Below, piece after piece: positions 33,906-46,900 of a stretch of 64,000 bases of DNA (positions are counted from its first letter, which is position 1; each line of letters opens with the position of its first letter). The DNA lies in the NCBI GenBank assembly GCA_950295325.1, contig OX485807.1, positions 42,750,440 through 42,814,439 on the forward strand, given 5' to 3'. The notes beneath the pieces were generated by a model. It was not told the DNA's origin. It did no database searches and was given only the letters and a program-made list of their open reading frames with translations. Made by a program: the position numbers and the translations under genes. The DNA comes from Polytrichum commune (Eukaryota; Streptophyta; Polytrichopsida; Polytrichales; Polytrichaceae).

Positions 33906-35382
33906 CTCATTTCCTTTACACCAAAATATCCTATTGGGTGCAAGAATATTCAAAAGGTTTACATGTTTGGATGTTTAATCCAAATTTCATTGTTGTCTAA
34001 CTATGTACAAGAACATTAGTACATGTTCATAAATGCACAGGAAAAGTCCGATTGACCTAAACGGTCACTACATTGATTATAGTAAATAATTTGCATAGCA
34101 TACAATGTGACTTATAGTGGCAACCCCTATTGAGTGGCTCACAATATACACCATCATGCATAACATTAAGTAGCAAGCCCAGAATGACCTTCTCAAAAGA
34201 TCATCAAACTGGCGCGTGTTGGTTTGATGCTCTTTCAAGAGCAAAGGTAGCATTGCTTTTGAGTTTTACTTAGGCTATTTTCAATTTATTTGGGTAGTTA
34301 CTTTCAATGCTTAGAATCAATTATGTCGATTTCTAAGACAAACTAATGCCAAGTGGTGGTAAAGGTTCTAATCTAGGCTAAATTATGATCTAGACAAATC
34401 TAAATAGCTATAAAGCAACATGAAAGTTGGTGAGGTCAAAAAGGTAGTTGCACTTTTTGGAAAATTCTCCTGACACCCGCATTGGAAACCTCTTCAATAC
34501 CTTTTTTGAAGCTATTGTATTTGATTAATTATCCATTCATTCACCCTTGCTTTGCAAGCTTTTCCCTTCTTGTTGAGGTAATATTGCAGGTACTCCAAGG
34601 GTACCCTCCTAGCATTGCTACTTAATGTTATGTGCTAGATAAAAAGTGTTCAACCTTGGTTATACCTGCCATGCCCTAGTGCTATGTCCACCTCCTTCCT
34701 CTAGCATAATATTATGCATGAGATTAATCGTGTGTTGTGGGTCCATTAGATTTTAGGCTTTGATCCTTGAACCTCCAAGGCTCAATCCGACTCAAGATGG
34801 CAAGCCTCCTTTGAACACAATGGGATTGAGGCCGCAATAATATATAAGTGCACGGAGTTTTGAAAACGGAAGAGAACATGCTAAGCCCCCTAGATGATGT
34901 TATGAGGTTGGAAGTCTTTCAAATACACTATTATCATTCAAATAGAAATATTGTAATCTTCGAGGTGAATATCCAATGGTAAAAACTACAAATTGGTAGA
35001 TAGTATGCACCTACAATACTACCTCCAATGTTTTTAGACATAAGCTCAATATTGTGGCCCATTACATTTACCATAATCATTGTAGCTTTGTCAACTATGT
35101 GAAGCAATACCTAACTTGATAGATGGTGTTAAAACCGACACCTCACCCAAAACCAACACCCTAATATCTCGGACAATAAGTACTTTTTGGTTTTGAGAAG
35201 GTCCGCCACCTTAACATCAAGCAAAACCCTATGTGGGGTCTAGGTCACCTACTAATAAAACTTTGATCCCTTAGAACTTTTGCATGCGAAACTCAAATTA
35301 GACATACTTTGATGCATTGGAATTTGGAATCCCATGTCAATTGCATCCATGATTAATTAATCTAAAAAAAATTCTATAACTA
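33906..35382. other. Intergenic, no gene seen
   Basis: AT-rich. No supported frame, RNA gene or element end. Confidence 0.4.
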
Positions 35383-35785
35383 CACCATTTATGGTATTTA
35401 GGGTCACTTACTATTTGAAATTGTGCAATACAAAAACTTCTTACTTAGGAGTTCCACTTTGACATAGTGTTCGGACATTATAGAACATAAATGACTTTGT
35501 TTGGAAGAATATCACATTCTCAATAACAACACTAAATATGATATTTAGTGTCACTTACTATTTAGATTTTTACTATTGATGTAATTTTTTACCAAGTAAA
35601 GTTGTTAATGTTTTATAATGTCCAAACCACCAATTTAACATTTGTTGATAAAATATGAGACATAAAACAAGTAGTTATAGGACAATGTAATTCCATATAG
35701 TAAGTGACCCTAAATATCATACTTAGTGTAGTTATAGCATTGCGTAACTCTGAATAGTAAGTGACACTAAATACCATAAACGTTG
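35383..35785. mobile_element. TA-target MITE family A, copy 4, host of a nested copy
   Basis: Ends CACCATTTATGGTATTTAGG and CACTAAATACCATAAACGTTG are flanked by TA. Removing the nested element at 35530-35728 leaves a normal-length copy of about 204 bp whose right half (GTTATAGCATTGCGTAACTC) matches the other copies. Confidence 0.85.
35530..35728. mobile_element. TA-target MITE family A, nested copy 5
   Basis: 199 bp, with ends CACTAAATATGATATTTAG and CTAAATATCATACTTAGTG. Right flank TA, left flank AA (one change). It lies wholly inside copy 4 just before its TTATAGC block. Confidence 0.85.
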
Positions 35786-36099
35786 TAGTGTGTATGCTTA
35801 GCACTTACAATAACAGTGTAGCACCCTCTACCAAGTTACATCCAGGCCAACTCTGTGCACCGCCTTTCAACATGAGCAAAAGATTTTGGTAACAATGCCA
35901 ATGTCTGGGGAGATTTTTGGGCAAATTGGTCAAGATCCTAGTGTTTCCAAGTCCACCCGGTTACATGTTGACATCTTTCAGTTTTTCATTATTAATTAGA
36001 GGTATATTCTCTAAATTTCTCTAAAATGTGGGGTACTTTTCCTGACATCTTGAACTCCAACCAGTTGTTTCTCAAACTCAACCGGTTCATCTTCAACTA

Positions 36100-36288
36100 A
36101 GTTGTCTTTGGTATGTAGTGTCACTTATTATTCGGAGTTACGTTGTGTTATAACGTTTTCCTACAGATCTCATTTTTTACTAAAAAAGATCAAATTGGTT
36201 GTTTGGACACTACAAAACAGTAATACATTTACTTGGTAAGGATTTACATTAACAATAAAATGTTATAGCAATGCGTAACTCCGAATAG
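36100..36288. mobile_element. TA-target MITE family A, copy 6, ends eroded
   Basis: Interior matches copies 2-4 closely (TAGTGTCACTTATTATTCGG, GATCAAATTGGTTGTTTGG, GTTATAGCAATGCGTAACTC), but the outermost bases at both ends are lost or changed. Confidence 0.75.
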
Positions 36289-39128
36289 TGGCATGTGTTG
36301 TCAGATATTGTTGCATTGATTTCAGAATATTCTCTCAGAGATTCCTCCTGCCAGCTTACATATTTATCTCCTTAGGAGTGATGTCCTTGGATACTGTAGT
36401 TCGTTGGTGTTGTTCTTCCGGTGATAGTGAAAAAGCAGTGGAGAGAATCATGTACTTTTTGGTCACTTCCAGTTTCACTTGTCAATGAGAGAAATTATCT
36501 TTTGTATTGGAGGAGTATGGTGAATTTGAGCACCTAGATCTATTAGGTTTAATTGTTGAGTTTATTCTAATATCTAGTTTCTTTACCATAAGATAAACTT
36601 CCTATAAAATGCTCACTTGACTTGAAGGTGATTGAAGAGTACAATGATATGTTTGTAGCTTAACTATAACATATTCACATAAATGAATAAGAAATTGTGG
36701 TTCGAAAAGATTTTCACTACAAGCCTATGAGTCTTGGGCAATTGACTTGTGTCACTAGAGTATTGTTCCATGTCATTAGAATATTTGTAAATCTATGACT
36801 ATGGTAGATTTTCATTTTTTTTTGTGACATAGGTTGATTGCCTAAGACTCAAATGCTAGAAGCGTTTGATTTTTTATAGACATTTAAGAACAAAGAGGTT
36901 ATGTATTACGAGAAAATCCAAGTCAATATTTCATGAGGGAAAATGAGTCTAGGAATAACATCCCGCATTGACTCTTATGTTAAGGCTTGGGGATGGGTAG
37001 TAAGGTACTGAGGCACTAATCAGAAAAATAGTGTACTGATATTTTCCCCACACATGTTTAGCAAACACCTCTACAAGATTTCTCCCAAAGTTTCTTGCAA
37101 CCAAGAGATGACGATGTTTGAAATTTGGCTGAGTCAAATGTGCACCTTTCTTCTACTTCACCTCGGTCCAACAATTGTCCAAGTTTCCTTTTGCATGGGT
37201 CAAGATTTTTGGGTAGGTAGATCTCTAGTGCACCGCAGTAAGGATTCATGGCAGCCTATGTTGTACTAGGTTTGGGTTGAAGTCATCTCGAACCTCTATA
37301 ATATCTTAGAAATTTCGTTTCCTGCACATTTGACTGAGCATATCAAAATAGCAAATCATTCACGCGAGGTTGATAAATTAGCATGAATCAGCTCTTTGGG
37401 TAGGTTTTTATTGGATCTCTAAGGGGGTTGCCATGGGTGGATGTTCACAACACTGACCAAGGGTAGGGTGAACTAGGAGAGGGGAGGGTGAGGACGTTGA
37501 TTATTAGTATAGACACCGGTGATTGATTTTTTTAAGCGATGTTGATCCCTAAATCAAGATCAGATACCCTAAACTATTCAAGTGAGTTTAAATTAAGTTA
37601 GTATGAATCAACAACAAATCTATAAGAGGCATGTTCTTACTATTATCCCTCGATACTAGGTGTTTGGAAACCAAACCAGCAGTTATTGCCACAAATCCTA
37701 CACCGATGTGAAATGGTTTCTAACATATTCAAGTCTGAATTTTTGAAACGTAAGACATGTTTGGGAGAAAGATGTCACTATAGCATTGGTCAGTGGTGGA
37801 CGTACAACATCCAACTTGATAAATTTCAACCTGTATTACTGTCCGTACAAGAATTCTGATCACCATGCAAGCAAGGACTCCTTCAAGCATAAATTCTTCT
37901 CAGGTGGTAACCATTAATGAGATGAGTCGTCGGAGCAAAGACTCCATGTATCCTGGGTGCGATCAGAGGCAGGTCTTACCAGCCCCAGTTTACACCTGGT
38001 GGGAAAATATTCCAAAGGTACTCAGAAAGGTACATTAGTGTACACTAGGAGTCAACAAGCTGACTGGGTCGCTCCAGGCGCTACTGAAAATGGTTGGAAC
38101 TGGCCACATACCTAATTAAATTTATGATATTCCATTCCATCACCAACTTGAATTCGCTTGCAGAGGTAGGTAAGCTTCTGCACCACAGAAATTTCCAGAC
38201 TGCTGCTTGATTCTTCACTCCATCGATTCATCTGCCTGCTGCGAGCCACCAAGTTGTTGCAGGTGGCCAGCCCGTGGCAGCTGATAAATTAATATAGAAG
38301 CTATCAAGTCACAGTTTATTACCATGTCCGACCTGAAGATTCCTGACTAGATTGAAAATTTGGTACACAGTTCTGTGATTTGCCCATTTTCAGCACCGTT
38401 CATGAGCCTTATGTGTAGTGATAAAATTCATGAGCACCGCCATCACATACTGGACTTCTTCCTTGAACCTAGACACCTTCACAATCCAAGGTTAGGGTTT
38501 AGGGTTTTGAGGTATGTGAAATTTCAGCGAGATGATGATGACTTCATGGACAATATGTGACAGTATAAGTGAGATCCTAAGCTTTGTAGAATCAGTTACT
38601 TGGAGCTCCCTCGGAGCTAGAGTAAAGAAAATCTTGATGCTAGATTATTTGAACTTAGATTCATACGAATCTCCTCGTGTCTCAGAAATACAATAAGACA
38701 CGGCCCGTAATCCGGTTTTTTGTGAAACAGTATATAACAGCGAGCGGCTCATGAGCAGCTCAACGAATTTGCACTATTTTACAGTAATGAGGTACTCTAC
38801 TGTAGGAATGATGGATCTAATTAACAACTGAATGGGGCTCAAAGGAACTGTACATGGTTGGTGTGTACAGTAACATGGCCAAGCTTCGTAGTTTGAATGA
38901 CTGCAAATGAACGCGCCGCAGAAGGGATATTGATCATAACCCACCGGGATAATAATTTCTCTCAGCTACCTACCATACCTCCCATCTATCTCTACATTAC
39001 TAATGCGTATGCCAACGACCTTCAAAACAAATGACAAAATGAACCAATTGATGACCTCGGATGGATGATGATGCTCAACCTTTTTCTACAAGTAGTTCCC
39101 GCCAAGGAAGAAATGTCCACCATCAGTA
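36289..39128. other. Downstream of the GARP gene, no further gene seen
   Basis: No supported coding frame. The right-hand few hundred bases probably include the 3' UTR of the minus-strand GARP gene. A telomere-like GGTTAGGGTTTAGGGTTTT occurs at about 38491. Confidence 0.4.
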
Positions 39129-42100
39129 TTAATGTGGTGCCTGCTCTTTCCCCGATTTATTATTTCTATGACCTAATTCATCCTGCTCATGCATCGCCCT
39201 GGAAGACATCCTCGGCAGTTGTAGAGCTGATGATGTTTGCAAATTTCGGTTATTTCCTTTGCCACCGCTTGATTGCTCCCTGATCTCGCCCTCATTTCTA
39301 CGGCTTGAGCTGTCAGATTTGCCATCTTCTCCACCACTCTCTTCGAGGTACACTTCACTACTGGGTTCTTCTTGAGTTGCTCCCGAAAGTTGGCTTGTGA
39401 CCTGCAAAGGCCCCTGCAAAGAAGAACTCGCTTGAGCACTTTTCTTCCAAGTATGACAAAAGTTACAACGACATTGGAGGTAGAGGTAGAGGTGGGGGTT
39501 TATGACGATGCACGATGCAAAAATCTACACCTATCGTAGATGTCCAGCAGCAACTTAGGTTATGGGCTGAGATTCACCTGCGGCGAGCTTTGTGTCTGGG
39601 AGGCTGCCTGTTGAACCTCTGCAAATACCAGTTGCTGCTGCTGCTGCTGATGTTGCTGATTTTGTTGCTGTTGGTTGTGTTGGTGATGAATTGCGATGGT
39701 ACCGCCAGCCGGGGAGCCATTGCTGATGTGGGTGAAGTACTCCTGGGGAAGAGAAGCAGTGTGGCAGTACTGTGGTGTTTGCTTTTGCAAGCCTGGGTTT
39801 CCCACTGAATTAGGGTCGTAGAGTCCAGAGGAGGGTTGTGTGAACTGGGATGGCATCCAAATGCCTCCTAACACCACCAGCTGTGGTTGTTGAGGAGCAG
39901 CTGGCTGAGGGGATGGGCTTGGCCTCCGTGTATGTAGACGATATTTCTGCAGTTAATTACAGCATCATCCTCTTTAGTTAAACATCGGACGAATAAAGTA
40001 AGTGCAATGACGGCAATATTCATGTATGATGTATCAATGATCGAGTCTAAAATTCGCGCTCCACCATGATCATGATCATGTATGTAACATGTGAGGTTCC
40101 ATGTAAATGGGACTAACCTATAGACGCGGAGAGGTGACGAGCAAGACAGATTATTATCATCTAGACTCCACCTTGGTTTCGGATTGTGAGTCAACTTCTG
40201 CAAATTGGTGCATGCCTTAAATAAAACTCCAGAAATTCTTACAGTTGTAGCAGTAATTGATCCACCATTCAAGTGGACACTGGAGATGAGTACATGTGCT
40301 AGGTCACTCTCCACCATGATCATGAGAGCTATTTATGTAAGATATGAGGTTCCTTGTAAATGGGACTAAGCTATAGACGAGGAGAGGTGACTCGGAGCAA
40401 GAGAGATGATCTCCACCTTCTTGGTTTCGGGTTATGGGTCAACTTCTGCAAAAAAAAACTCTTGAAGTGGTGCATGCCTTAAATAGAACTACAAATTCTT
40501 ACACTTGAGGAGTGATCGATCCATCATTCAAGTGGAGATGAGTACATGTATTAGGTGACCACTCTCCACCATGATCCTGAGGGCTGTTTTTTGTAACATG
40601 TGAAGTCCCATATAAATGGGACTAAGCTATAGACGAGGACAGGTGCCTCAGAGCAAGAGAGATGAACTCCATCCAGTAGCTCATGGAGATGAGTAGTAGT
40701 ACCTGTAAGTGACTCTTCACTTCATCGTTCGTGAGCCCATCCACTTTCATCAGCTCGCGTATCTGCTTGGGTGTCGCAACTATATTAATGCGCACAAGCT
40801 CACTTTGATTAGTACGGCTACACTTCTGGGTACTAACACATCAAGAGCTGGTCTTATAGACTTCGAACAGTACCTAATGTTGTCTCAAACACTCGTCATC
40901 ATGTGTGATGCTCTTGTAACAGTTGACACCGAATGATAGGATAGTCAGTGAACCTACCTATGAGTATAAGAAAATACATGTACGGGAGGCCACACACGTT
41001 CGAAAACGCCGATTTCGAAACGGAGATGATCGGTGGGCCAAGGTATAAGATTTTTGTCCTTAACATGTGTCTAACCCTAACCATGAGCCTAACCTTGAGG
41101 AGTTTGGTTTCAGGTTGATCCCTCAATCGTTGTTAAAACTGTCCGTTTTTAACTCCAATCTGAACTGGAACGGAGGTTTTTTAAACCTTCCAAAAACGCC
41201 GTCTTGGATCGATCCGATGGGAGTTGAAATCGGAAGTTATACCCACTAAAAGGGGGACCGACCTTGAAACCAAGCTCTCCAAGCTCTCCAAGCTCTTACG
41301 CTAGGCAAATGTGAAGGTTCGAAATTATTTTACCCTGGCCCACCGATCATCGTGTCCGTTTCGAAACCGGCATTTTGGATATCGTGTGTGGTCTCCACTG
41401 AGGCATATTAAATCAAGGCACTTAGGAGATGAAACCAACCTTGCGAACCACCAAGTTGATGTAGGGCACTGACGAATCGGCGGTGAAGCTCGGGTGACCA
41501 ACATCTGTCGAAGAAAGAAACAGTGCAACTTCTTATACTTCTCAGTACTTGCAAACCTGGTAGCTTCAGGAACCATAAATTAACCACTGGCATGTATTAT
41601 ACTGCAAGTCACCGACCATCAGAAAGAGATCCTGATGCACCATTGAGGAGAAATTAAATCATAAGGCATAAAGAATTACTGACTACCTACTAAATCAATT
41701 ACCTTCGGGCTTTGCGTTGGGATTGGGTGCCTCCAGCACTCGTGCTTCCGGCTGCACCCAAATTATCATTTGACTCTACGTTGTTGTTTCCTTGCGCGTC
41801 TTTCCCATTTTGGCCGCCGTCCGGGTGGTCGACAGGAATATCGCCGCTGACCGCTTCCGAGTCCCCTGCCTCTCGGTAGTGATCACCAGCGGAGAGACAC
41901 AATTCTGCCACCCCTCCTGCACTTTTATCCGTCAGGCTGGCGCTTGTTGTGGATTGGGACAGCATAGGGCCTGCCACAGGCTGCTCTGGGAGAAACGGTA
42001 GAAGTGCTCCTGCGGGACGTGGCTTCGAGGTGATCACTGAGGATGACTGTTGTTGCTGCAGCCAGCGGCCATCATCCATGTCCTGGGGATAATGATGCAG

Positions 42101-43479
42101 ACATGCATTGATAGTGAGTAGTAATCTTGCAGAAAATTAAATGAGAGGTCCAACAGAACCATCAGAAAGTAGGTTCATAATTTCCAGTGAATTCTAGAGG
42201 GCAGGTGCCATTGTACAGTTATCTGCAGCGGGTTACCACCATCTTCATCACGGTCACTCTACACTAGTCTAGCTCTTGAGAGCTTGCAGAAGAAAGGGGA
42301 ATCTCGTTGGCATCCTTTTACACTTGAACTTTTACCTTGAGAGCTTGGACTTTACTTTGGGCTTACACCACTTTATATATAGATGGCGCCAAGTGATGGA
42401 TCCGATAATGTGTAATGTCAAACTCTCGGCCAAAATTCTTATAAGCTGGGTCGTGCATGAAGGTCGGTTAGGAATGTTAATGAGCTCGCTCAAACTTTTG
42501 TTTCGTTTCTAACGTTTCAAGTATCTTTGTCTTGTCATGAATTATTCTTTGTTTAGTACCGTTCCCCTCTTAAAACCTCATTTAGAGGATTGCTCAAGCT
42601 CTTGAAAACATTTCTAGGTTTAAGAGTTTGGGTGAAAAGCTTGTGAAATCCAAGCATCGAACTCCCTAGAATTGCAAGTATGAGATCTTGATCCAAACTC
42701 TTGAGCGTAAAGGGGGGCTTAGATTAGGAGATGGTTTCAGCAGAAGGATTGGAGAAAGGAGGGACGAGATCTTGTTGTACCTTGTTGCTCGGCTCCTGAT
42801 GATCTGCGGGCTGATCTGCAGAGTTTTGGGTCCACAGCTGTGCTTCCGCCATCCATGCAGGTCGCCCCACTTCAATCTGTAAGCTTCTTGGCCGCTGTTG
42901 CGCCTGCTCCATGGACCTCTCTCTCTCTCCATCACTGCTTTCAATATCGTCTCTTTGCTGTACCTCCCATCTTCTCTTGAGTGGCATGAACTCTTCCAGC
43001 ACAGGCCGCCGCTCACTGGGTGGGCTACCTACTACATTGCACTCCATCTCATCTTCCATGGAGCTGTAATTAAGCTGCAGCGGTTGAATCGGCACATTTT
43101 TGCTCTTGCGAATCTGCTCTTTTACATTTGCAATAGCTGTGGATATACACATGAGAAATGCTATGTGAGCATCTAGTACATCGCAAGTTCGACTCGACCC
43201 ACTTGCAGGCAAAACATGGAGGACCAAATGGCGTTATGATGATGCTTCCATTAACTTACCATCCTCGAGGAGCTCTATGCAGAAGGGAAGTTCTCGTTTG
43301 AATCCTTCAACTTTGCGTCGCTCATCTTTCAGTGCACGCAGCTGTTCCTCCAAGCTCTCCAGATTCTCAGCTCCGCTCGGGTATGCCGAGAAGCCATTCT
43401 TGTAGTCAAGGGTGGCTCCATTAATCCTGCCGTGACCTTCAGTGTTGCATCCTAGGGTAAGGTCGACTGGCGATCCCAT
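39129..43479 (-). CDS. HHO: NIGT1/HHO/HRS1-family GARP transcription factor
   Basis: Read leftward, coding exons 43479-43260, 43136-42781, 42082-41703, 41504-41440, 40779-40703, 39946-39578 and 39413-39129 join in phase to 583 residues. Blocks: N-terminal [11 protein letters not shown] (EAR-like LTL); a coiled coil at 40-72 ending [26 protein letters not shown] (118-128); [11 protein letters not shown] (165-175); and a Myb-like GARP domain at 317-374 ([51 protein letters not shown]). After this come VLGGIWMP, a His/Gln tract and an acidic [14 protein letters not shown] segment, as in this family. Known members are nuclear repressors in nitrate and phosphate signalling; that role here is inferred. 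All motifs are intact. Splitting the GARP domain over four exons matches the family. Confidence 0.95.
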
Positions 43480-43490
43480 AATGGCCTCAT
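43452..43490 (-). promoter_or_regulatory. 12-codon uORF overlapping the GARP start codon
   Basis: In the exon that carries the main ATG (43479), an ATG lies 11 nt upstream (43490) in another frame. It runs 12 codons ([12 protein letters not shown]) to a TAG at 43452, inside the main coding region. Ribosomes that start here would miss the main ATG. It depends on the transcript including this exon from its acceptor at 43511. Confidence 0.5.
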
Positions 43491-43510
43491 GTACTGCAAC
43501 AGCAAACCTC

Positions 43511-43929
43511 CTGAAGAAAAAAAGGGCCAAAAATGAGGTTTTGAGTCTATGAGCCAGCATTACATCTACTTGGAAACAGATACAATGCTGGTGACCTGCA
43601 AATCAGAGCAGAAGTATGACATCCGTTCGGCTCTGAGTCAATGCAATTGTGGCCAGAATATTCTCCACGAAACATAAAATATTCCCAGGCAAGCTCCTCA
43701 TGATCATCATGTGTCAACAGTTAAATGGTTGTCTGTACTGTAAAACCCCGTCAACGAGGTCAAACACTACGAATTGAGTTCTAAGTGCAATATCCGAACT
43801 CCCGTATTGATTGAAGGCTCCCGCGGCATGGTGTCTGCGAGCATATTGAACAAAGCTAGGTTCACATCGCAGGCAAAGATTGCACAAATTCCAATTTCCT
43901 GAAAATTTCACAGCATTCTGTGAAAAGAC

Positions 43930-43967
<38 letters not shown>

Positions 43968-46900
43968 CCAAGTCGGAAGACCGGTTTCGAAATCAAACCT
44001 GATCAACACTTGATCAGGTCATACAGCACCATTTGGGGGATTTCCTCCAAACAAAAAGTGCGGCACTTTCTTAACCTTGCCTTGGACGCACGTTGCAGAT
44101 TTAATGTAAGTAGAACCACAGTGACCCAGTGCTGGGCTAAGTACTGTGCCATTCGAAGAGCCCAAAGTGGATGAAATCACATCATGACTGCAGATCTCTT
44201 TCACACAGAACCATGACCTGAGAAATCTGTAAGAGGGGGTTTAAATGCTTACAGCTGCCTGCAACAAGCTTGTGCACCAAGAACCTCAAAGAGATGTGCT
44301 TGAAACTCTCAGTTGCCGGAATTCCCAGTGCAAGCTGAAACCTGATGTGTCAGGCTGGCCACGAATTTCATAACCATCTCGAGACTTCTGCGCCGACGTT
44401 TGCCAACCAAAGAAAAAAGAGGTCGACTTCTGAGCCTGTTTGATCACCTTCGGCGTGATAAAATGGGTTTGATGGGTTTGATATTCGAGTGCAGAAAATT
44501 CTTCATAAATGCCCCCGCCAAATAATATCAGCACCTGATGCGGCTTCCCAAACCTCGCATTTCAGGAACAGGAGATATAGTAATAACGTCTCCGTGGGCG
44601 AAACGAAAAATTGTAATAAATGTACAAAGATGTCCACCACCAGCTGTGAACACCTCCATTCCGTCACCGAACCTGCTCCGACATATCCTTTGGCCGATAG
44701 AAGAAAGAAAAAAAATCTCACTTCGTCGAAACCCACATGAAGTCTCCTGATTCCAAGCCTTGCTTCTAATCTACCTTCGATCCTGGAGCACCCACTCTAC
44801 CCAGCATGCAGTTTCAATATCTGCGTATAAGGCACGGCTACCCATCCGGAATCCAAACCGCTCAGTGCAAGATGTTGGCCTCCTCATCTCCACTTTCCAA
44901 CCGCCAAGTTTTCCAACCTGGAGGGCAGGTAGCTCTGATCCCAGATTGTGCTACCACTCAGATGTGTGAGCAGATTACAAAAAGTTGCTATGATCATCAT
45001 CATCATCATCCCTTGGAACCGCCGCCCATCAATCTACCTGTGCACCCATCAGATCTGTTATCTCCACCCAAACACCCCAACCCTCCCGAGTCGTCAGCGC
45101 ACCCAGTGATGTTGAGCAGCTGCTTGAAGCCGACCGACCGACCAGTTACACCAGCTGCACATCGATTGACAACGAAAAACCCAGCAACACTACGGACGGA
45201 CCCACCTGCGCAATCTCTCTTGGGAGAGCCGATAAACCGGTGTCTGTGAAGCCCTGATGGTCTCGCGAATCCTTCGACTCATCTACAAAGCACGCGAGCT
45301 ACAAAGCGCAGTGCAACGCAGCAGCACTGCCCACACTGGGGCCACCTCTTCCTGCCTCAGCCAAAAGCTCCCCTTTTCTTTTCCCCCGTCCACGGCCACA
45401 AATGATGTGTGTGTGATTCTCAAGACCAGACACTCACTACGCGCGCAGTTCGCTCGGGAATGGATTTTTAGCTACTTGGCCGAAAACTACATGCCATTAT
45501 CCCCAGAACAACCTACATAAGTGAACTCACAGCTCTTTACTAGGCAATACATTACTCACTCGTTGTCTTCAAGCGGCTTTCTATCTTCTACATTTAGCTC
45601 CTCCTGGGACCTGCACCAAGTGGGGTAAGGAAAGAGTACGTATTTTGCAGACAGACAAACGTCACCTACCTGCTGCAGGTGTAGTAACTCCAAGTAATAA
45701 TCACCACCACGGATGGGTCGGTGGAGGAAAATCGGAGTAAGTGCTTATCTTACTGCTGGAGGATCATCGATCAACATTGTGAAGTTCCAAGGAAGTGGCA
45801 CTCTTTGCAACCCGCCTCACCTGCGAGCAACTCCCCTTACACAACCCCCTGCAACAAGGCAGCAAGCTGTAATAAGTGGAGTTGAAGTGATTGGCGACCC
45901 TGATTCACCACTACTGAGTTTCTGCTTACTCTCAAAACTGTGGTGAGGAAAGCGCAAGTACTGCAATATCATCATCGAGATTGTGGAGCTCCAAGGTTGA
46001 TCCATCCATCCTTTGCACTCTACTAACTTAATTCACCTGCGAGTCTAAAGTACCGCACTAACAACTAGACCCAATCCTGCAAAACAAGCAAACAGGGGCA
46101 GCTTGTAAACTCAAATTTAAGAACCACTGAGTGCAACCAACTTTCACAAACGGCAAGTGGTGTATAACTTATTCACCGATGTATGCTTGAAAACGAGGAG
46201 ACTTCTGTCACTGGGCCTGCTTACGTGGCTATTATTATAACATTACGGTGCGTAACCGAGCTAGCTTTTTTTGTTCATGCAGGAGCGAGCTGGACTCGTT
46301 GCAGGGCGCATTCAGCCCGCGTGCTGCGAGCCCGGGCGAGGTACCACGGATGGCCACGAGGTGGGCTTGGTCCAGGTAACATCGGGACGGGCGTTGGAGA
46401 ATATGCAGGGATATCCGCGGGGGGTCGATCAGGCTGCAATTGCTAACTTGCTTGCTAGCTATCTAGCTACCTAGCTACCTAGCTACGAGGCCGGGACTCG
46501 TGAGGGGGAAGAATATATCCGGCTCCATCATAAGAGTGGAGGCCCGCGATGAGCCGATCGAGGGGGATATAATAAACAATCGCGCCTCGAAACCCGCGCC
46601 AGGGCCCCCCCCCCCCGCTCGCTGCTGCTGCTGCTGGCTCTCATCGCCGGACCGCACTGCACTGAACCGAAGCCATCGCCGAATATTCCAGGATCTGCTC
46701 TTCCACCACCTCACTGATCGCCATGATTGGCAGCGGACGGCACTTTGGATACACTTTCTTGGGGTAATTTCTGTGCACCAAGCGCACACACAAAGGCGTG
46801 CTAAATCGGGTGACACTATTCCAGAGGGGAGCAGTCTCATCATCATATGTTTCACACGTTCACTCTATGTGAGCTGCATAAATTGTGGGTCTTTGCCATC
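43511..46900 (-). promoter_or_regulatory. 5' leader introns and promoter region of the GARP gene
   Basis: A clean acceptor (TTTTTTTCTTCAG on the minus strand) at 43511 shows at least one upstream untranslated exon. The region is GC-richer than the surroundings from about 44700. It holds a GA/TC tract (43933-43964), an ATC run near 44995-45010, GACC repeats near 45130, a CTAGCTAC/CTAGCTAT tandem at 46445-46485, a C10 run near 46607 and a GCT run near 46620. Chance open frames (147 codons at 44806, 145 codons at 46500) have low-complexity content. I cannot place the start site. Confidence 0.5.
43933..43964. repeat. (GA)16 microsatellite
   Basis: Uninterrupted GA dinucleotide run. It is TC on the transcribed sense of the GARP gene, a composition common in plant 5' leaders and promoters. 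Confidence 0.95.
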
